32,911 nucleotides of DNA from a virus. The stretch lies in IMG/VR virus record IMGVR_UViG_3300032278_002433, positions 1 to 32,911 of that record. One strand, given 5' to 3'. The notes below the pieces were generated by a model, which saw only the letters and a program-made list of their open reading frames with translations, ran no database searches and was not told where the DNA came from. The stretch's first letter is position 1; each line of letters opens with the position of its first letter. This document shows, in pieces, positions 1-8,647 of this stretch. The position numbers were made by a program, and so were the translations under genes.

Positions 1-1
1 G

Positions 2-1126
2 AAATTCGGTGATGAGGGTGATGAAGATAAGTATGGGTATTTCAATAGACGACAACATATTCAGAAGATTGTGTTGAATTCTATGTATGGAGTATTAGGA
101 CTTCCTGTATTTAGGTTTTATGATTTAGATAACGCAGAGGCAACTACACTTACAGGTCAATCTCTTATTAAGTTCACACGGAAACTTGTTAATCACTTCT
201 ATAATAAAGAATTAGGAACGGAAAAAGACTATTGTATTTATATTGATACTGATTCAGTATTTTATTCCGCAGTACCATTAATTGAACATAGGTTTAAGGG
301 AGAAATGAGTGATGTAATGATGACTCAAAGAATTTCAGATATAGCAACTGAAGTTCAAAAATTTCTGAATGAAACTTATGATTATTTTGCAGATAGATTT
401 TGTAATCTCGACAAACACCGATTTGAGATTAAACAGGAGATTATAGCAAAGAGTGGGTTATTTATCGTAAAGAAACGATATGGAATGAAAGTTATTTCAG
501 ATAATGGTCGCCAGGTAAATACAACTCTTGTAAAAGGATTAGATACAGTTCGTAGTAATTTTGCACCATTATTTCGTCAGTTATTAAAAGATGTATTAGA
601 AGATATTTTGAATGATGTTCCAAAAGATAAGATAGACCATAGAATAACAAGATTTAGAAAGAATATGAAACTTAATCAATTAGATGAAATCTCATCACCA
701 ACAGGAGTTAAGGGTATATGGAAATATTTGAGAAAAGATAATGAACATAGTTCAACTTCGATACTTGAAAAACCAAAAGATAGACGGATATTTTCTTTAT
801 TCCATAAAGGAACACCCGTCCATGTTAAGGCGGCAATTGCATATAATGATTTAGTGAAATATTTTGGTCAAGATAACAAGTATGGGTTTATTAACAATGG
901 TGATAAAATCCGTTGGGTGTATTTAAAGACAAATCCGCTAGGATTGAAGGTCGTGGCATATAAAGGACATGAAGATCCACCAGAAATTATGAAATATATA
1001 GATGAACATATAGACCACGATAAAATTTATGGTCAAGCAATGACCAAAAAATTACAAATGTTCTATGATTGTTTGGACTGGGGGAAACCAGTAGATATAG
1101 AACAAAGTATAGAAAGATTTTTTTGA
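2..1126 (+). CDS. 43: DNA polymerase family B, C-terminal part (T4 gp43-like), 5' truncated
   Basis: This is the catalytic palm and thumb part of the replicative DNA polymerase. The reading frame is open from base 2, so the gene begins outside the window and about 374 residues are visible (T4 gp43 is about 900). Seen directly: the motif B signature KIVLNSMYGVLG near bases 65-105, then motif C YIDTDSV near 238-258, which carries the two metal-binding aspartates. The rest is the charged C-terminal region, ending in a short ERFF tail. In T4-like phages the extreme C-terminus binds the sliding clamp, and the clamp gene follows directly here. The 3'-5' exonuclease domain is not in the window. Identification rests on both polymerase motifs in order plus the clamp and clamp-loader genes nearby. 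Confidence 0.95.
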   Translation, partial: KFGDEGDEDKYGYFNRRQHIQKIVLNSMYGVLGLPVFRFYDLDNAEATTLTGQSLIKFTRKLVNHFYNKELGTEKDYCIYIDTDSVFYSAVPLIEHRFKGEMSDVMMTQRISDIATEVQKFLNETYDYFADRFCNLDKHRFEIKQEIIAKSGLFIVKKRYGMKVISDNGRQVNTTLVKGLDTVRSNFAPLFRQLLKDVLEDILNDVPKDKIDHRITRFRKNMKLNQLDEISSPTGVKGIWKYLRKDNEHSSTSILEKPKDRRIFSLFHKGTPVHVKAAIAYNDLVKYFGQDNKYGFINNGDKIRWVYLKTNPLGLKVVAYKGHEDPPEIMKYIDEHIDHDKIYGQAMTKKLQMFYDCLDWGKPVDIEQSIERFF

Positions 1127-1128
1127 TT

Positions 1129-1157
1129 TTGAACAAAGTTGTATATATGTATATACA
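1129..1157 (+). promoter_or_regulatory. Candidate sigma70-like promoter upstream of the sliding clamp
   Basis: A TTGAAC box (1129-1134), a 17-base spacer and a TATACA box (1152-1157) lie in the 58-base gap between the polymerase stop and the clamp start, the longest intergenic gap in the window. Each box matches the host consensus at four of six positions. In sequence this A+T-rich, chance matches are likely, so this is a candidate only. A promoter here would allow strong separate expression of the clamp, which T4-like phages need in many copies. Confidence 0.35.
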
Positions 1158-1158
1158 A
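1139..1158. repeat. Perfect inverted repeat before the clamp gene
   Basis: TTGTATATA (1139-1147) and TATATACAA (1150-1158) are exact reverse complements separated by two bases (TG). The repeat overlaps the spacer and -10 of the candidate promoter and ends 26 bases before the clamp start. It could be an operator for a dimeric protein or a weak A+U hairpin in the leader. No T-run follows, so it is not a typical intrinsic terminator. Confidence 0.5.
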
Positions 1159-1184
1159 GATTAATAATAAGGAGAAAATAATAA

Positions 1185-1904
1185 ATGGACAAATACAAAT
1201 TAACTCGATTCATTGATAAATATCATTTAGGTGGTAATGTTAATGCAGTAGTTATTAACAGTAAAGGAGATACTTTATCAACAAGGTTTATTACTGGCGA
1301 TAAAGCATTACTTGGTGAACTTGAAATGAATAGTTGGAGTTTTCAAGATACGGAGTTAGGAGTTTACGATACAGAACAACTTAGTAGATTATTAGGTGTT
1401 TTAGATGATGATGTATCTCTTAATTTAACTCAATCAGGTGATAAGGCAATTGCACTTGAAATATCAGATCAATATTCTAAAGTTAACTTTATGTTGTCGG
1501 ATAAATCAGTAATTAATCAGCCCCCAGCATTAAAGGGGATACCTGAATTTCAACTTAAAATAAAAGTTGATACCAGTTTCATTACAAGATTTATAAGTGG
1601 TAAATCTGCATTACCAGATACAGATACTTTTACGGTAATTACCAGTAATGATGGAGTGAAACTTGTAATAGGTTATTCGTCAATTAATACAAACAGAGTT
1701 ACAATTCCAGTAGAAACTGAAACATATGAAGATATAGATAAGGTTTCATTTAACGCTAACTTATTCAAAGATGTATTAGTAGCAAATAAGGAATGTGAAA
1801 CTGCAACTCTTGAAGTGAGTGAAAAGGGATTATCGAGAATCAACTTTAAGGTTGATCAATATGATGTAACTTATTATCTTGTAGCAGTGCAGGACGTTGA
1901 TTAA
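1185..1904 (+). CDS. 45: Sliding clamp (T4 gp45-like DNA polymerase processivity factor)
   Basis: This 239-residue protein is close to the length of T4 gp45 (228). It forms a trimeric ring that tethers the polymerase to DNA and, in T4, also activates late transcription. The sequence shows the expected two-domain pattern of alternating beta strands with few cysteines, an N-terminal KLTRFIDKYHL helix and a C-terminal strand ending in YLVAVQDVD. There is no catalytic motif, as expected. The ATG at 1185 has a good ribosome site, AAGGAG at 1169-1174. The stop overlaps the next start by eight bases. Assignment rests on size, overall pattern and position after gp43, with gp44 further on; homology was not computed. 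Confidence 0.85.
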   Translation: MDKYKLTRFIDKYHLGGNVNAVVINSKGDTLSTRFITGDKALLGELEMNSWSFQDTELGVYDTEQLSRLLGVLDDDVSLNLTQSGDKAIALEISDQYSKVNFMLSDKSVINQPPALKGIPEFQLKIKVDTSFITRFISGKSALPDTDTFTVITSNDGVKLVIGYSSINTNRVTIPVETETYEDIDKVSFNANLFKDVLVANKECETATLEVSEKGLSRINFKVDQYDVTYYLVAVQDVD

Positions 1905-2871
1905 TTTTGATAATTTCCCAATCTTTAGTGAAGAACATTTTCAATCTTGGACAAATGAATTAACACCGATAGAAGAACATAGTGGATTTCTTGTAAAAAG
2001 AGATGACTATTTTAACCTCGGCGGTGTTAGTGGTGGCAAAGTTAGACAATGTTCTAAACTTGTCTATGATAATATAGACCACATTAGAGAACAATGTAAT
2101 GGTGGGATATTAACGGCTGCCGGTATTCCGTCGCCACAAAGTTGTATTACGAGTGCAGTAGCAAAATACTTTGGTCTAAAATGTTTGATTACAATACCAC
2201 ATTATCCAGACCACATCAAAGATAGTTACAGAGTGAACGCGTCATTGGCACAGAAGTTCGGTGCAAAGGTATATGGAGTAGGTAATCCGAATATATCGGG
2301 ACCAGAACTCGATGCCAAGAAATTAGTAGGTGAAACGGGTTATTTTCAGATAAAATTTGGTATGAATGGACGACAAGTAATGGAAACTATCGCCCAACAA
2401 GTAAAAAATGTTCCAGATCACGTGACAACAGTCGTGGGGATCGCTGGGAGTGGTTTATCTATGTTAGGCGTAGCTATGGGTTGTAAGTTGTATAATAAGA
2501 AAATTAAAACGATATATCCTGTAGCATTAAGTGGTTATGTGTATAAAAACAAGAAAATGTGGTATGATCGTCTCCCAAAACGTGCTCAATTTAGCGGAGA
2601 TTTTAAAGTTGTTCAGTCAGAATATCCATATCAACATAAATTGAAATTAGATGAATCACTACCACTTGACCAAACATATGAGGCAAAAGCATGGGATTGG
2701 ATGGTAAAAAACTTAGAACCATCTGAAAAAGTGTTATTTTGGGATGTTGGTATCAAGGAATATGATTTGAGTTATATTGAACCAATCAAATGGCACAAAA
2801 GTGAATATGAACAAATCATAGATAGAGAGATGAGGAGAAAGTCAAAGGTGACTGAACATGACTTTTTCTAA
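1897..2871 (+). CDS. PLP-dependent fold-type II enzyme (ACC deaminase / D-cysteine desulfhydrase-like)
   Basis: This 324-residue protein has the hallmarks of the tryptophan-synthase-beta superfamily. Near the N-terminus, KRDDYFNLGGVSGGKVRQ (34-51) resembles the SGGNKxRK block of ACC deaminase and D-cysteine desulfhydrase, which makes K48 the likely PLP lysine. A later glycine-rich loop GIAGSG (181-186) fits the PLP phosphate-binding site. Family members act on amino acids by alpha,beta-elimination or deamination; the substrate here is unknown. The start is a TTG overlapping the clamp stop by eight bases, with CAGGA just upstream, so translation is probably coupled. The neighbours are a YkgJ-like protein and methyltransferases. 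PLP enzymes also occur in phage base-hypermodification pathways, so a DNA-modification role is possible but is only inference. Confidence 0.75.
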   Translation: MINFDNFPIFSEEHFQSWTNELTPIEEHSGFLVKRDDYFNLGGVSGGKVRQCSKLVYDNIDHIREQCNGGILTAAGIPSPQSCITSAVAKYFGLKCLITIPHYPDHIKDSYRVNASLAQKFGAKVYGVGNPNISGPELDAKKLVGETGYFQIKFGMNGRQVMETIAQQVKNVPDHVTTVVGIAGSGLSMLGVAMGCKLYNKKIKTIYPVALSGYVYKNKKMWYDRLPKRAQFSGDFKVVQSEYPYQHKLKLDESLPLDQTYEAKAWDWMVKNLEPSEKVLFWDVGIKEYDLSYIEPIKWHKSEYEQIIDREMRRKSKVTEHDFF

Positions 2872-3391
2872 GGCGTGGTTAGAAAAGAAGATAATGTGTG
2901 GTTTATGTAACTTCGGTTGTTGTAATCACCCATCATTTCATGTGGAAATCACAGAAGAAGAACAAGAATTTTACCAAAAAGAGTATGGATTGGACCTTGA
3001 ATTGGAGTGGTTACAAGATGGTTGTTGTAAATTATTAAAGGAAGATAATACAGGATGTAGTTTGGGAGATGACAGACCAGTATTTTGTAAGTTGTATCCA
3101 TTAGTAGAAAACAAGTCTAACAGATTAGTGATGAATAATTGGGGATACTTACATTGTCCTAAACCAGACAATTATGAATTAGATAAAGTAGTAGATGGAA
3201 AGTATCACTACAAGTTGAAAAAGAAACATAAAAATAAACGAGATAAATTGATATTGGATGATAAGATAGAAAATGTAGTTAAACAGATTTGGTTACAAGC
3301 AAAGGATTCTATTATTCAACGATACGGTCAAGAATACTATGAGAAAATAAAAATGGAAATGAAACAAACAATTAAACATGAATTTTTTTAA
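2858..3391 (+). CDS. YkgJ-like Cys-cluster protein (UPF0153 zinc/iron-chelating domain)
   Basis: This 177-residue protein has an N-terminal cluster C14-x2-C17-x3-C21-C22, followed by further cysteines in DGCCKLL, GCSLGDDRP and FCKLYPL. This is the layout of the YkgJ / CxxCxxxCC family, predicted to bind zinc or an iron-sulfur cluster and of no settled biochemical role. The C-terminal third is lysine-rich and predicted helical, without cysteines. It overlaps the PLP-enzyme gene by 14 bases and abuts the next gene with no gap, so the three genes are probably translated together. A metal-centre accessory role for neighbouring enzymes is a guess. Confidence 0.7.
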   Translation: MTFSKAWLEKKIMCGLCNFGCCNHPSFHVEITEEEQEFYQKEYGLDLELEWLQDGCCKLLKEDNTGCSLGDDRPVFCKLYPLVENKSNRLVMNNWGYLHCPKPDNYELDKVVDGKYHYKLKKKHKNKRDKLILDDKIENVVKQIWLQAKDSIIQRYGQEYYEKIKMEMKQTIKHEFF

Positions 3392-4087
3392 ATGTGGATT
3401 CAAGATATAGTTAAAGATAAAACATTTGTAGATGTGGGTGGTTTGTGGCATACTTTAGAAAGAGTTACAGAAGCATCTTTAGCTGGTGCCAGTGAAGTTA
3501 CTATGATAGATGGTATGAAAGAAAGTTCTCGGTGGTGGGATAAATTTGATAAAAGATGTAAAGAAAAAGGTGTTGTTTGTAAAAATAAAATTTCTATAGA
3601 CATAAATGATTTAAGTTTATTAGAACGAGTTGGAACATTTGATGTTGTTCATTGTATGGGAGTATTATATCATTGTCCTAATCCTATTCATACTCTCAAT
3701 CAACTTTATAGTATTACAAATGATTATCTTATATTGGGAACTACTCGTATTCCATCTAATCTTGAAGATCCGAGATTTCCAATAGATGTTCCTGCAGGTG
3801 GTGTTTTATTGTCTGAAGTTTTGACTGAAAAACAGAAAGAAATTTGTGTAAATTTTTATAATCACCCAGACAGTAGGGTAATTTTTTATGATGGTAGAGA
3901 AGATGAGGTTTTACAATATAGAGAAAAACTAAATACTCATACCAGACCTTGGTGGTATTTTTTTACAGATGAGTATATAGAATATATATTAAAAATTTGT
4001 GGATTTAAGATTTTATCAAAAGATTATAATTTTAGATTAAAAGATTCTGGATTGAATGTTGTTTATGTAACGGAGAAAGTAAAATAG
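3392..4087 (+). CDS. Class I SAM-dependent methyltransferase
   Basis: This 231-residue protein has a Rossmann-type SAM site. Motif I is FVDVGG at 12-17, an acidic residue ends strand two in VTMIDG, and the post-motif segment FDVVHCMGVLYHCPNP lies near 86-101. The last resembles the segment in Methyltransf_11-type enzymes and tRNA-wobble enzymes such as CmoA/CmoB. The C-terminal half is longer than a minimal methyltransferase and contains a Trp/Phe-rich stretch (WWYFFTDEY). It starts immediately after the previous stop and its stop shares a base with the next gene's GTG. The substrate is unknown: small molecule, sugar or RNA are all possible. It lacks the DPPY/SPPY motif of amino-methylating DNA enzymes, unlike its downstream neighbour. 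Confidence 0.75.
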   Translation: MWIQDIVKDKTFVDVGGLWHTLERVTEASLAGASEVTMIDGMKESSRWWDKFDKRCKEKGVVCKNKISIDINDLSLLERVGTFDVVHCMGVLYHCPNPIHTLNQLYSITNDYLILGTTRIPSNLEDPRFPIDVPAGGVLLSEVLTEKQKEICVNFYNHPDSRVIFYDGREDEVLQYREKLNTHTRPWWYFFTDEYIEYILKICGFKILSKDYNFRLKDSGLNVVYVTEKVK

Positions 4088-5307
4088 TGTATTTAAATTA
4101 CTTTGATAAATTTTACAATATGGAGCCCTATCTCAAAATAGACGAGAAAGATTGGGAATACATAAAAGAAACATTTGAAAAACAAGATGTAAAAGAAAGT
4201 CTTGCCACGGTAGCAATGACCTATCCACTCCCATATCCAGATTTAACCGAAAAGAAGGCCTGGAAAGATTTCCAAAAACTCAAAGGGATGAAATGGAATG
4301 AAATAATGGTAGAGGGTGAGTGGTATGCAAGAGAGGGAACGAAGTATAGTTATAATCTGAACTATGATGGAAAACAACTCTACTTTCGTAGGTTGAACGC
4401 AGGAAACGATTGTAGTAACTATTTTCAAATAAAAAATAGGTGGTCGGTAGATGGTTCAGTATCACCAGGTCCAGTTAGGACTTGGGAAAGTCATAAGTTT
4501 ATGACTACTCTTATGGGAAGTGCATACTCACTTAAAATGCCCAAGATTACCAAGAATATATTGAGGACTATGATTGGACTTCGTAAATATATTTGTTCTC
4601 AATTTAAACCTAATGTGGCAAAGATAATTTATGATATGTTTGAATCAGAGAACATACTTGATTTCAGTGCTGGTTGGGGTGATAGACTTGCAGGATTCTA
4701 TGCAAGTGAATATGGAAAACATTATGTAGGAATAGATCCACGAAAAGAAAATCATCCTTTATATGAAGAACAATCTAAGTTTTATGACAAACATTTAGGA
4801 TTTTTTGAACATGATAGAAAGGCAGAGTTTTATTGTTCACCCTCAGAGGATTTTGATTTTTCACAGTACAATGAACACTTTGATTTAGTATTTACATCAC
4901 CACCTTACTTTAGCGTAGAGCGTTATAGTTATGATGATACTCAAAGTTGGGTTAGATACAAAGATATAAACGACTGGAACAAAGATTTCTTACAGACGAC
5001 CTTGGGTAACTTATGGGGCAGTATTAAGAGAGGTGGATACTTATTAGTGAATATATCAGATGTTTATACAAATTCTAAATGGTCAACCGATAGAGGTTGG
5101 TTGGAAATCTGTAATCCTATGAATGATTATCTATCAAAGTTAGGAGAGTATCAAGGTTGTATTGGAATGGAAATGGCTAAACGACCAAATAGTGGTGGGG
5201 CAGGAACGGCAAAGACTTACGAAGGTTCTGTGTGGACAGAAAAATCACTTGAAAACAAACAAGATAAGAAATTCGGAGAACCGATTTGGATATGGAAAAA
5301 GACATGA
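4087..5307 (+). CDS. DNA-methylase-like protein with SPPYF motif
   Basis: This 406-residue protein has SAM-binding motif I, DFSAGWGDR, at 192-200 and catalytic motif IV, TSPPYF, at 270-275. SPPY is typical of N4-cytosine and some N6-adenine DNA methylases. The first 180 residues form a separate region ending in FKPNVAKIIYDMF, which could recognise the substrate. A second protein with the same organisation (FRP..AAKLIYEKF, DMSCGWGGR, TSPPYF, then a TQS motif) begins at 31919, so the two are paralogues. The start is GTG at 4087, sharing one base with the preceding TAG. Methylation of phage DNA is the obvious role, but because it follows a PLP enzyme and a YkgJ-like protein it may belong to a more complex base-modification pathway. 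Confidence 0.75.
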   Translation: MYLNYFDKFYNMEPYLKIDEKDWEYIKETFEKQDVKESLATVAMTYPLPYPDLTEKKAWKDFQKLKGMKWNEIMVEGEWYAREGTKYSYNLNYDGKQLYFRRLNAGNDCSNYFQIKNRWSVDGSVSPGPVRTWESHKFMTTLMGSAYSLKMPKITKNILRTMIGLRKYICSQFKPNVAKIIYDMFESENILDFSAGWGDRLAGFYASEYGKHYVGIDPRKENHPLYEEQSKFYDKHLGFFEHDRKAEFYCSPSEDFDFSQYNEHFDLVFTSPPYFSVERYSYDDTQSWVRYKDINDWNKDFLQTTLGNLWGSIKRGGYLLVNISDVYTNSKWSTDRGWLEICNPMNDYLSKLGEYQGCIGMEMAKRPNSGGAGTAKTYEGSVWTEKSLENKQDKKFGEPIWIWKKT

Positions 5308-5855
5308 AAATTGAAAAATTTCAATATCCAGATTATGTTAATTTTAATAAGAAAATATTTCCAGTATTTTTAGAGTGGTCTAAAACAAAAGAAGATTTTC
5401 GTGAGAATAATGAATATCATAGGGATAGATATGATCAGAGAGTCAAAGAGAGAATCACATATTTTGATATGAATAAATCTTGGCATTCAGAAGATAATTT
5501 ACAAGATAATGAGTTATTAAAACCATTAAAAGATTTTATTCTTGAAACTGCAAAAAAAACATTTAATAAAAAATTTAAATTCTATACTATGTGGACAATA
5601 ATTACAAGAAAATATTCTAAAGGAGAACCACATTCACATCGTGGTTCTTATAGTGGTATATATTATGTAAATAATGGATGTTTTGATGATGATAACATTA
5701 CAGGATGTATAAATTTTGAAATGAAAGACGGAGTAAAAAAAGTTAAGCCACGAGATGGTGATTTATTATTTTTCCCATCAGATACGGTACATTATGTTGA
5801 TGAGTATCTTGGAGATGGCAATCGTGTTGTAATTTCTTTTAATTTGATGAAATGA
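5304..5855 (+). CDS. 2OG-Fe(II) oxygenase-like protein (paralogue 1)
   Basis: This 183-residue protein resembles the double-stranded beta-helix oxygenases of the TIGR02466 type. It has PHSHRGSYSGIYYV with H110 and H112, a distal H163 in DTVHYVDEY and R174 in GNRVVISFN, which fit metal and 2-oxoglutarate binding. The ATG at 5304 is preferred over TTG 5286 or ATG 5292. It gives the ATGA overlap used throughout this genome, and it lines up with the paralogue at 18261 (KFQYPDY here, KFEYPDY there). The substrate is unknown; such enzymes hydroxylate proteins, nucleobases or small molecules. It is followed through an ATGA overlap by a PP-loop ATPase. Confidence 0.7.
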   Translation: MKIEKFQYPDYVNFNKKIFPVFLEWSKTKEDFRENNEYHRDRYDQRVKERITYFDMNKSWHSEDNLQDNELLKPLKDFILETAKKTFNKKFKFYTMWTIITRKYSKGEPHSHRGSYSGIYYVNNGCFDDDNITGCINFEMKDGVKKVKPRDGDLLFFPSDTVHYVDEYLGDGNRVVISFNLMK

Positions 5856-6619
5856 AAGAAAAAACAGAACATAATATTTTTTGGTGTGCCGGAGTTGATT
5901 CTACTTATTGGGTTTGTAAAAAGTTAATTATAGATAAAGAACCAATTGAAACATATTATTTAGATTTTCCATGTGATGGAATAGACACCACAGGTTGGTC
6001 AGGTCCACGAAAGGATTTGGTAATAGGTGGTGGTAGATTTACACGAGATATAGAAAAAAAAGTGATGTCTAATTTGAGAAATCAAATAATAGATAGTTTT
6101 CCTTATACAAAGGAATTGTTTCCAGAAGTTGTAATGGTAGAAGAATTTGAGTTGGAAGATAGTGTTATACAATCTATAGAATATCTTTCTGAAACGTATA
6201 ATCATAGTCGTAGAATTATTGATCAAAATACTTTTATGGCACAGTATACATTAAATAGAAAAGAATTTTTTGATATTTGTTATGAGAAAGATATGAATGT
6301 TGGTGGTTATTCACCAGCAACTCGGTTGTTGAGAGAACAAATGAATGATGATTTTACAATATCTCATTCTGAAATCAAAGAGTTAAATATTTATAAATAT
6401 TGGAAATTTCCTATTTCAAAAACTTATAGACGAGATATGATTAGAGAATCTAAAAAACATGGTTTTATAAATATACTTGAAAATACTTGGTCTTGTAGAT
6501 GGCCATCTGAAAATGGTGATCTTTGTAATGAATGGCCCTGTGTAAATTCATGTATAGAATTTCAAGATGACATTGATGTTGATTTCAAACGAAAAAGAAA
6601 TTATAATGATTTGCTATGA
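5852..6619 (+). CDS. QueC-like PP-loop ATPase (copy 1)
   Basis: This 255-residue protein has an N-terminal PP-loop, CAGVDST (12-18), matching the SGGxDST ATP-pyrophosphatase signature with Cys-Ala in place of the first Ser-Gly. Near the C-terminus four cysteines (C215, C225, C230, C234) follow the pattern TWSC..C..C..C, as in QueC, where they bind zinc. QueC makes preQ0 by adenylating a carboxylate and adding ammonia; PP-loop enzymes generally activate a carbonyl for N or S transfer. The long middle part (about 60-200) is not recognisable. Two other proteins in the window share both ends of this design. It overlaps both neighbours through ATGA. I infer amide- or nitrile-forming chemistry on an unknown substrate. 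Confidence 0.7.
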   Translation: MKEKTEHNIFWCAGVDSTYWVCKKLIIDKEPIETYYLDFPCDGIDTTGWSGPRKDLVIGGGRFTRDIEKKVMSNLRNQIIDSFPYTKELFPEVVMVEEFELEDSVIQSIEYLSETYNHSRRIIDQNTFMAQYTLNRKEFFDICYEKDMNVGGYSPATRLLREQMNDDFTISHSEIKELNIYKYWKFPISKTYRRDMIRESKKHGFINILENTWSCRWPSENGDLCNEWPCVNSCIEFQDDIDVDFKRKRNYNDLL

Positions 6620-7359
6620 AATTTAAATTAGAGTTTGATAACCTTAAGCAAATAATTAAAGAAAAATGTAAATCTAAAAAGGTTATATATTTTCCTAATC
6701 CAGGTAATTGGGGTGATGGAATACTTAGATATGCGACTTTAAAATTATTTGAAGATATTGATTTAGAATATAAAGAAATAGGTTATGATTATGATAAATC
6801 TTATGATGGTGATATTGCAATTTATGGAGCTGGTGGTGCGTGGTGTGATATTCATCCACACGGTAGAATCATTACTGAGAATTTATTAAGAGATGGATTT
6901 GAGGTTATAGTTTTACCATCTACTTATGCATATAAACATCACATCGATAATACAATTTTTTTTCGTAGAGATAAATTTGAAAGTAAGTTGAATATAAAAA
7001 ATTCTATTTTTTGTCCAGATATGGTATTCTATCTTGAAAGTGAAAATTTGAAAAGGAAAAAGGGAAGAGGAATTGGATATTTTTTCAGAACAGATATAGA
7101 AAGTTCAAATAAATATAAAATTCCATCAACTAATTATGATATTAGTGCTGATGGAAATGAATGGTCACCCCCAGAACCTTTTTTTGATGAAATAAATAAA
7201 TATTCTGTTATACATACTGATAGGTTGCATATTGGAATATCAGCGTGTTTGTTAGGAAAAGAACTTCATTTATATGATGGAGCATATTTTAAAAATTTAA
7301 GTTTATATCTAACAAGTGTACTTGATAATTTTGATAATGTATATTTTCACGAGGAATAG
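6616..7359 (+). CDS. Polysaccharide pyruvyl-transferase-like protein
   Basis: This 247-residue protein fits the PF04230 family, a GT-B-like fold. The evidence is an N-terminal FPNPGNWGDGILRYAT (26-41), a YGAGGAW segment, VIVLPSTYAY, CPDMVFYL, and a C-terminal HTDRLHIGISACLLGK carrying the conserved R-x-H. Members add a ketal-linked pyruvate from phosphoenolpyruvate to sugars, or transfer other groups in exopolysaccharide pathways. It is shorter than many members (300-400 residues). It lies between two QueC-like PP-loop genes, overlapping the first by ATGA and leaving four bases before the second. It suggests that surface-glycan chemistry is part of this island. Confidence 0.7.
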   Translation: MKFKLEFDNLKQIIKEKCKSKKVIYFPNPGNWGDGILRYATLKLFEDIDLEYKEIGYDYDKSYDGDIAIYGAGGAWCDIHPHGRIITENLLRDGFEVIVLPSTYAYKHHIDNTIFFRRDKFESKLNIKNSIFCPDMVFYLESENLKRKKGRGIGYFFRTDIESSNKYKIPSTNYDISADGNEWSPPEPFFDEINKYSVIHTDRLHIGISACLLGKELHLYDGAYFKNLSLYLTSVLDNFDNVYFHEE

Positions 7360-7363
7360 TTAA

Positions 7364-8647
7364 ATGAAAACTTTACATATATATCCATTAGAACAAAGAA
7401 TTGATAAATCTAAACATATAAGATCATGTTCAATTGTAAAATTGAATAATGATTTCAAAGAAGATGAATTTATTCTTTGGTTTAAATTTAATAATTTAGA
7501 ATTCATTTCTGATATTGATGATAATGATTGTGATTCTTATTTACTTAGTATGATTCATGATGCTATGGTAGAAAACAGAAAAATAGTTGTACATGGTTCT
7601 GTATCAGAGAGTTTGTTAAACAATTTAGTAGAATATATTAATATTTGGAGCACTTGGTGTAATGTTGATTATTATGGTCATACTAAAGAAGTTAAGTGTA
7701 ATTATATAGAAATAGATGTTGAAAATATAGTAGAGGATTATAATATTCACGACCAGATATCTTACGGAGTCCCATATCAGGATCATTCTGCAGCAGTACT
7801 CGCGTTTAGTGGTGGAGTAGATAGTATGTTTAGTTTATGGAGTCATTATAATAATGAATTAAGTCATCAAAATAAGAAAATTAAATATGCTGTGTTTATT
7901 GGTGGAGCAGATATTAGTTTATCTCTATTAGAAAAGTATGATATTTGGTTTAAAGATATATCAGAAATATTAAATTCTATGGGAATTTCTTTTCATAGAG
8001 TAGATACAAATTTTAGAGAAGTATCAACTTCTTATTGGCCAATGAGTCATGGAGTGGCACTTACTTCAATTTTGAATCATTTTAAACCAATGGTTAGAAC
8101 TGGTATTATAGCTTCATCCACAAATTATACTGATTTTATTTCTGGTGTAAAGGGGCATTTACCTTGGGGTACAAACCCAATTACAGATTATTTGATGGGA
8201 CAAGAAAATTTTAAAATTTTACATAGTGGGGGAACTCATAGAAGGCAAGATAAAATATTGAAGATTGGTTCTTGGTTGGATGGTAAAAATAATTTAAGGA
8301 GTTGTTGGGAAGGCCCTCATGGGATAAAACAAATGAATGAAAATATTCTTAATTGTGGAAAGTGTAGAATGTGTATAAAAACAATGTTTTGTTTTATGAT
8401 AAATAAATTGGAGATTCCAAATAGTTTTCCAATTTGTAATATTGATGAAGTATCGTGGGATGAAATTGAATTTTATCGTAAGGATAATTTAGATGATACT
8501 GGATATTCACCAACAGTTTTTACAGAAGAAGAATTAAGGAATTATGGATTTAATATTGGAATATATTGGAAAGAAAAATTATTTACAATTTATAGTAAAA
8601 AAACAAAATGGGTAGATGCATTTTATGAGATGGTAAGAAATCAATGA
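7364..8647 (+). CDS. QueC-like PP-loop ATPase with extra N-terminal domain (copy 2)
   Basis: This 427-residue protein has the canonical PP-loop SGGVDS at 149-154, after a 140-residue N-terminal region of unknown fold. A Cys set C314, C331, C334, C337 (SCW ... CGKCRMC) closely matches the zinc site of QueC. After it comes a 90-residue tail. The middle contains STNYTDF and a THRRQDK segment that may line the substrate pocket. This is the most canonical of the three PP-loop proteins here. A GAGG ribosome site at 7352 serves the ATG at 7364. The product is unknown: preQ0-type nitriles, sugar amidation or thiolation are all within reach of this superfamily. Confidence 0.75.
   Translation: MKTLHIYPLEQRIDKSKHIRSCSIVKLNNDFKEDEFILWFKFNNLEFISDIDDNDCDSYLLSMIHDAMVENRKIVVHGSVSESLLNNLVEYINIWSTWCNVDYYGHTKEVKCNYIEIDVENIVEDYNIHDQISYGVPYQDHSAAVLAFSGGVDSMFSLWSHYNNELSHQNKKIKYAVFIGGADISLSLLEKYDIWFKDISEILNSMGISFHRVDTNFREVSTSYWPMSHGVALTSILNHFKPMVRTGIIASSTNYTDFISGVKGHLPWGTNPITDYLMGQENFKILHSGGTHRRQDKILKIGSWLDGKNNLRSCWEGPHGIKQMNENILNCGKCRMCIKTMFCFMINKLEIPNSFPICNIDEVSWDEIEFYRKDNLDDTGYSPTVFTEEELRNYGFNIGIYWKEKLFTIYSKKTKWVDAFYEMVRNQ

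Noticed and set aside
2971-3603. Minus-strand open frames here and elsewhere
   Set aside because: They lie entirely opposite well-supported plus-strand genes, show no recognisable motifs and no promoter, and are expected by chance in A+T-rich coding DNA.
5286-5303. TTG 5286 or ATG 5292 as start of the first 2OG oxygenase
   Set aside because: ATG 5304 gives the ATGA overlap common in this genome and matches where homology with the paralogue begins.
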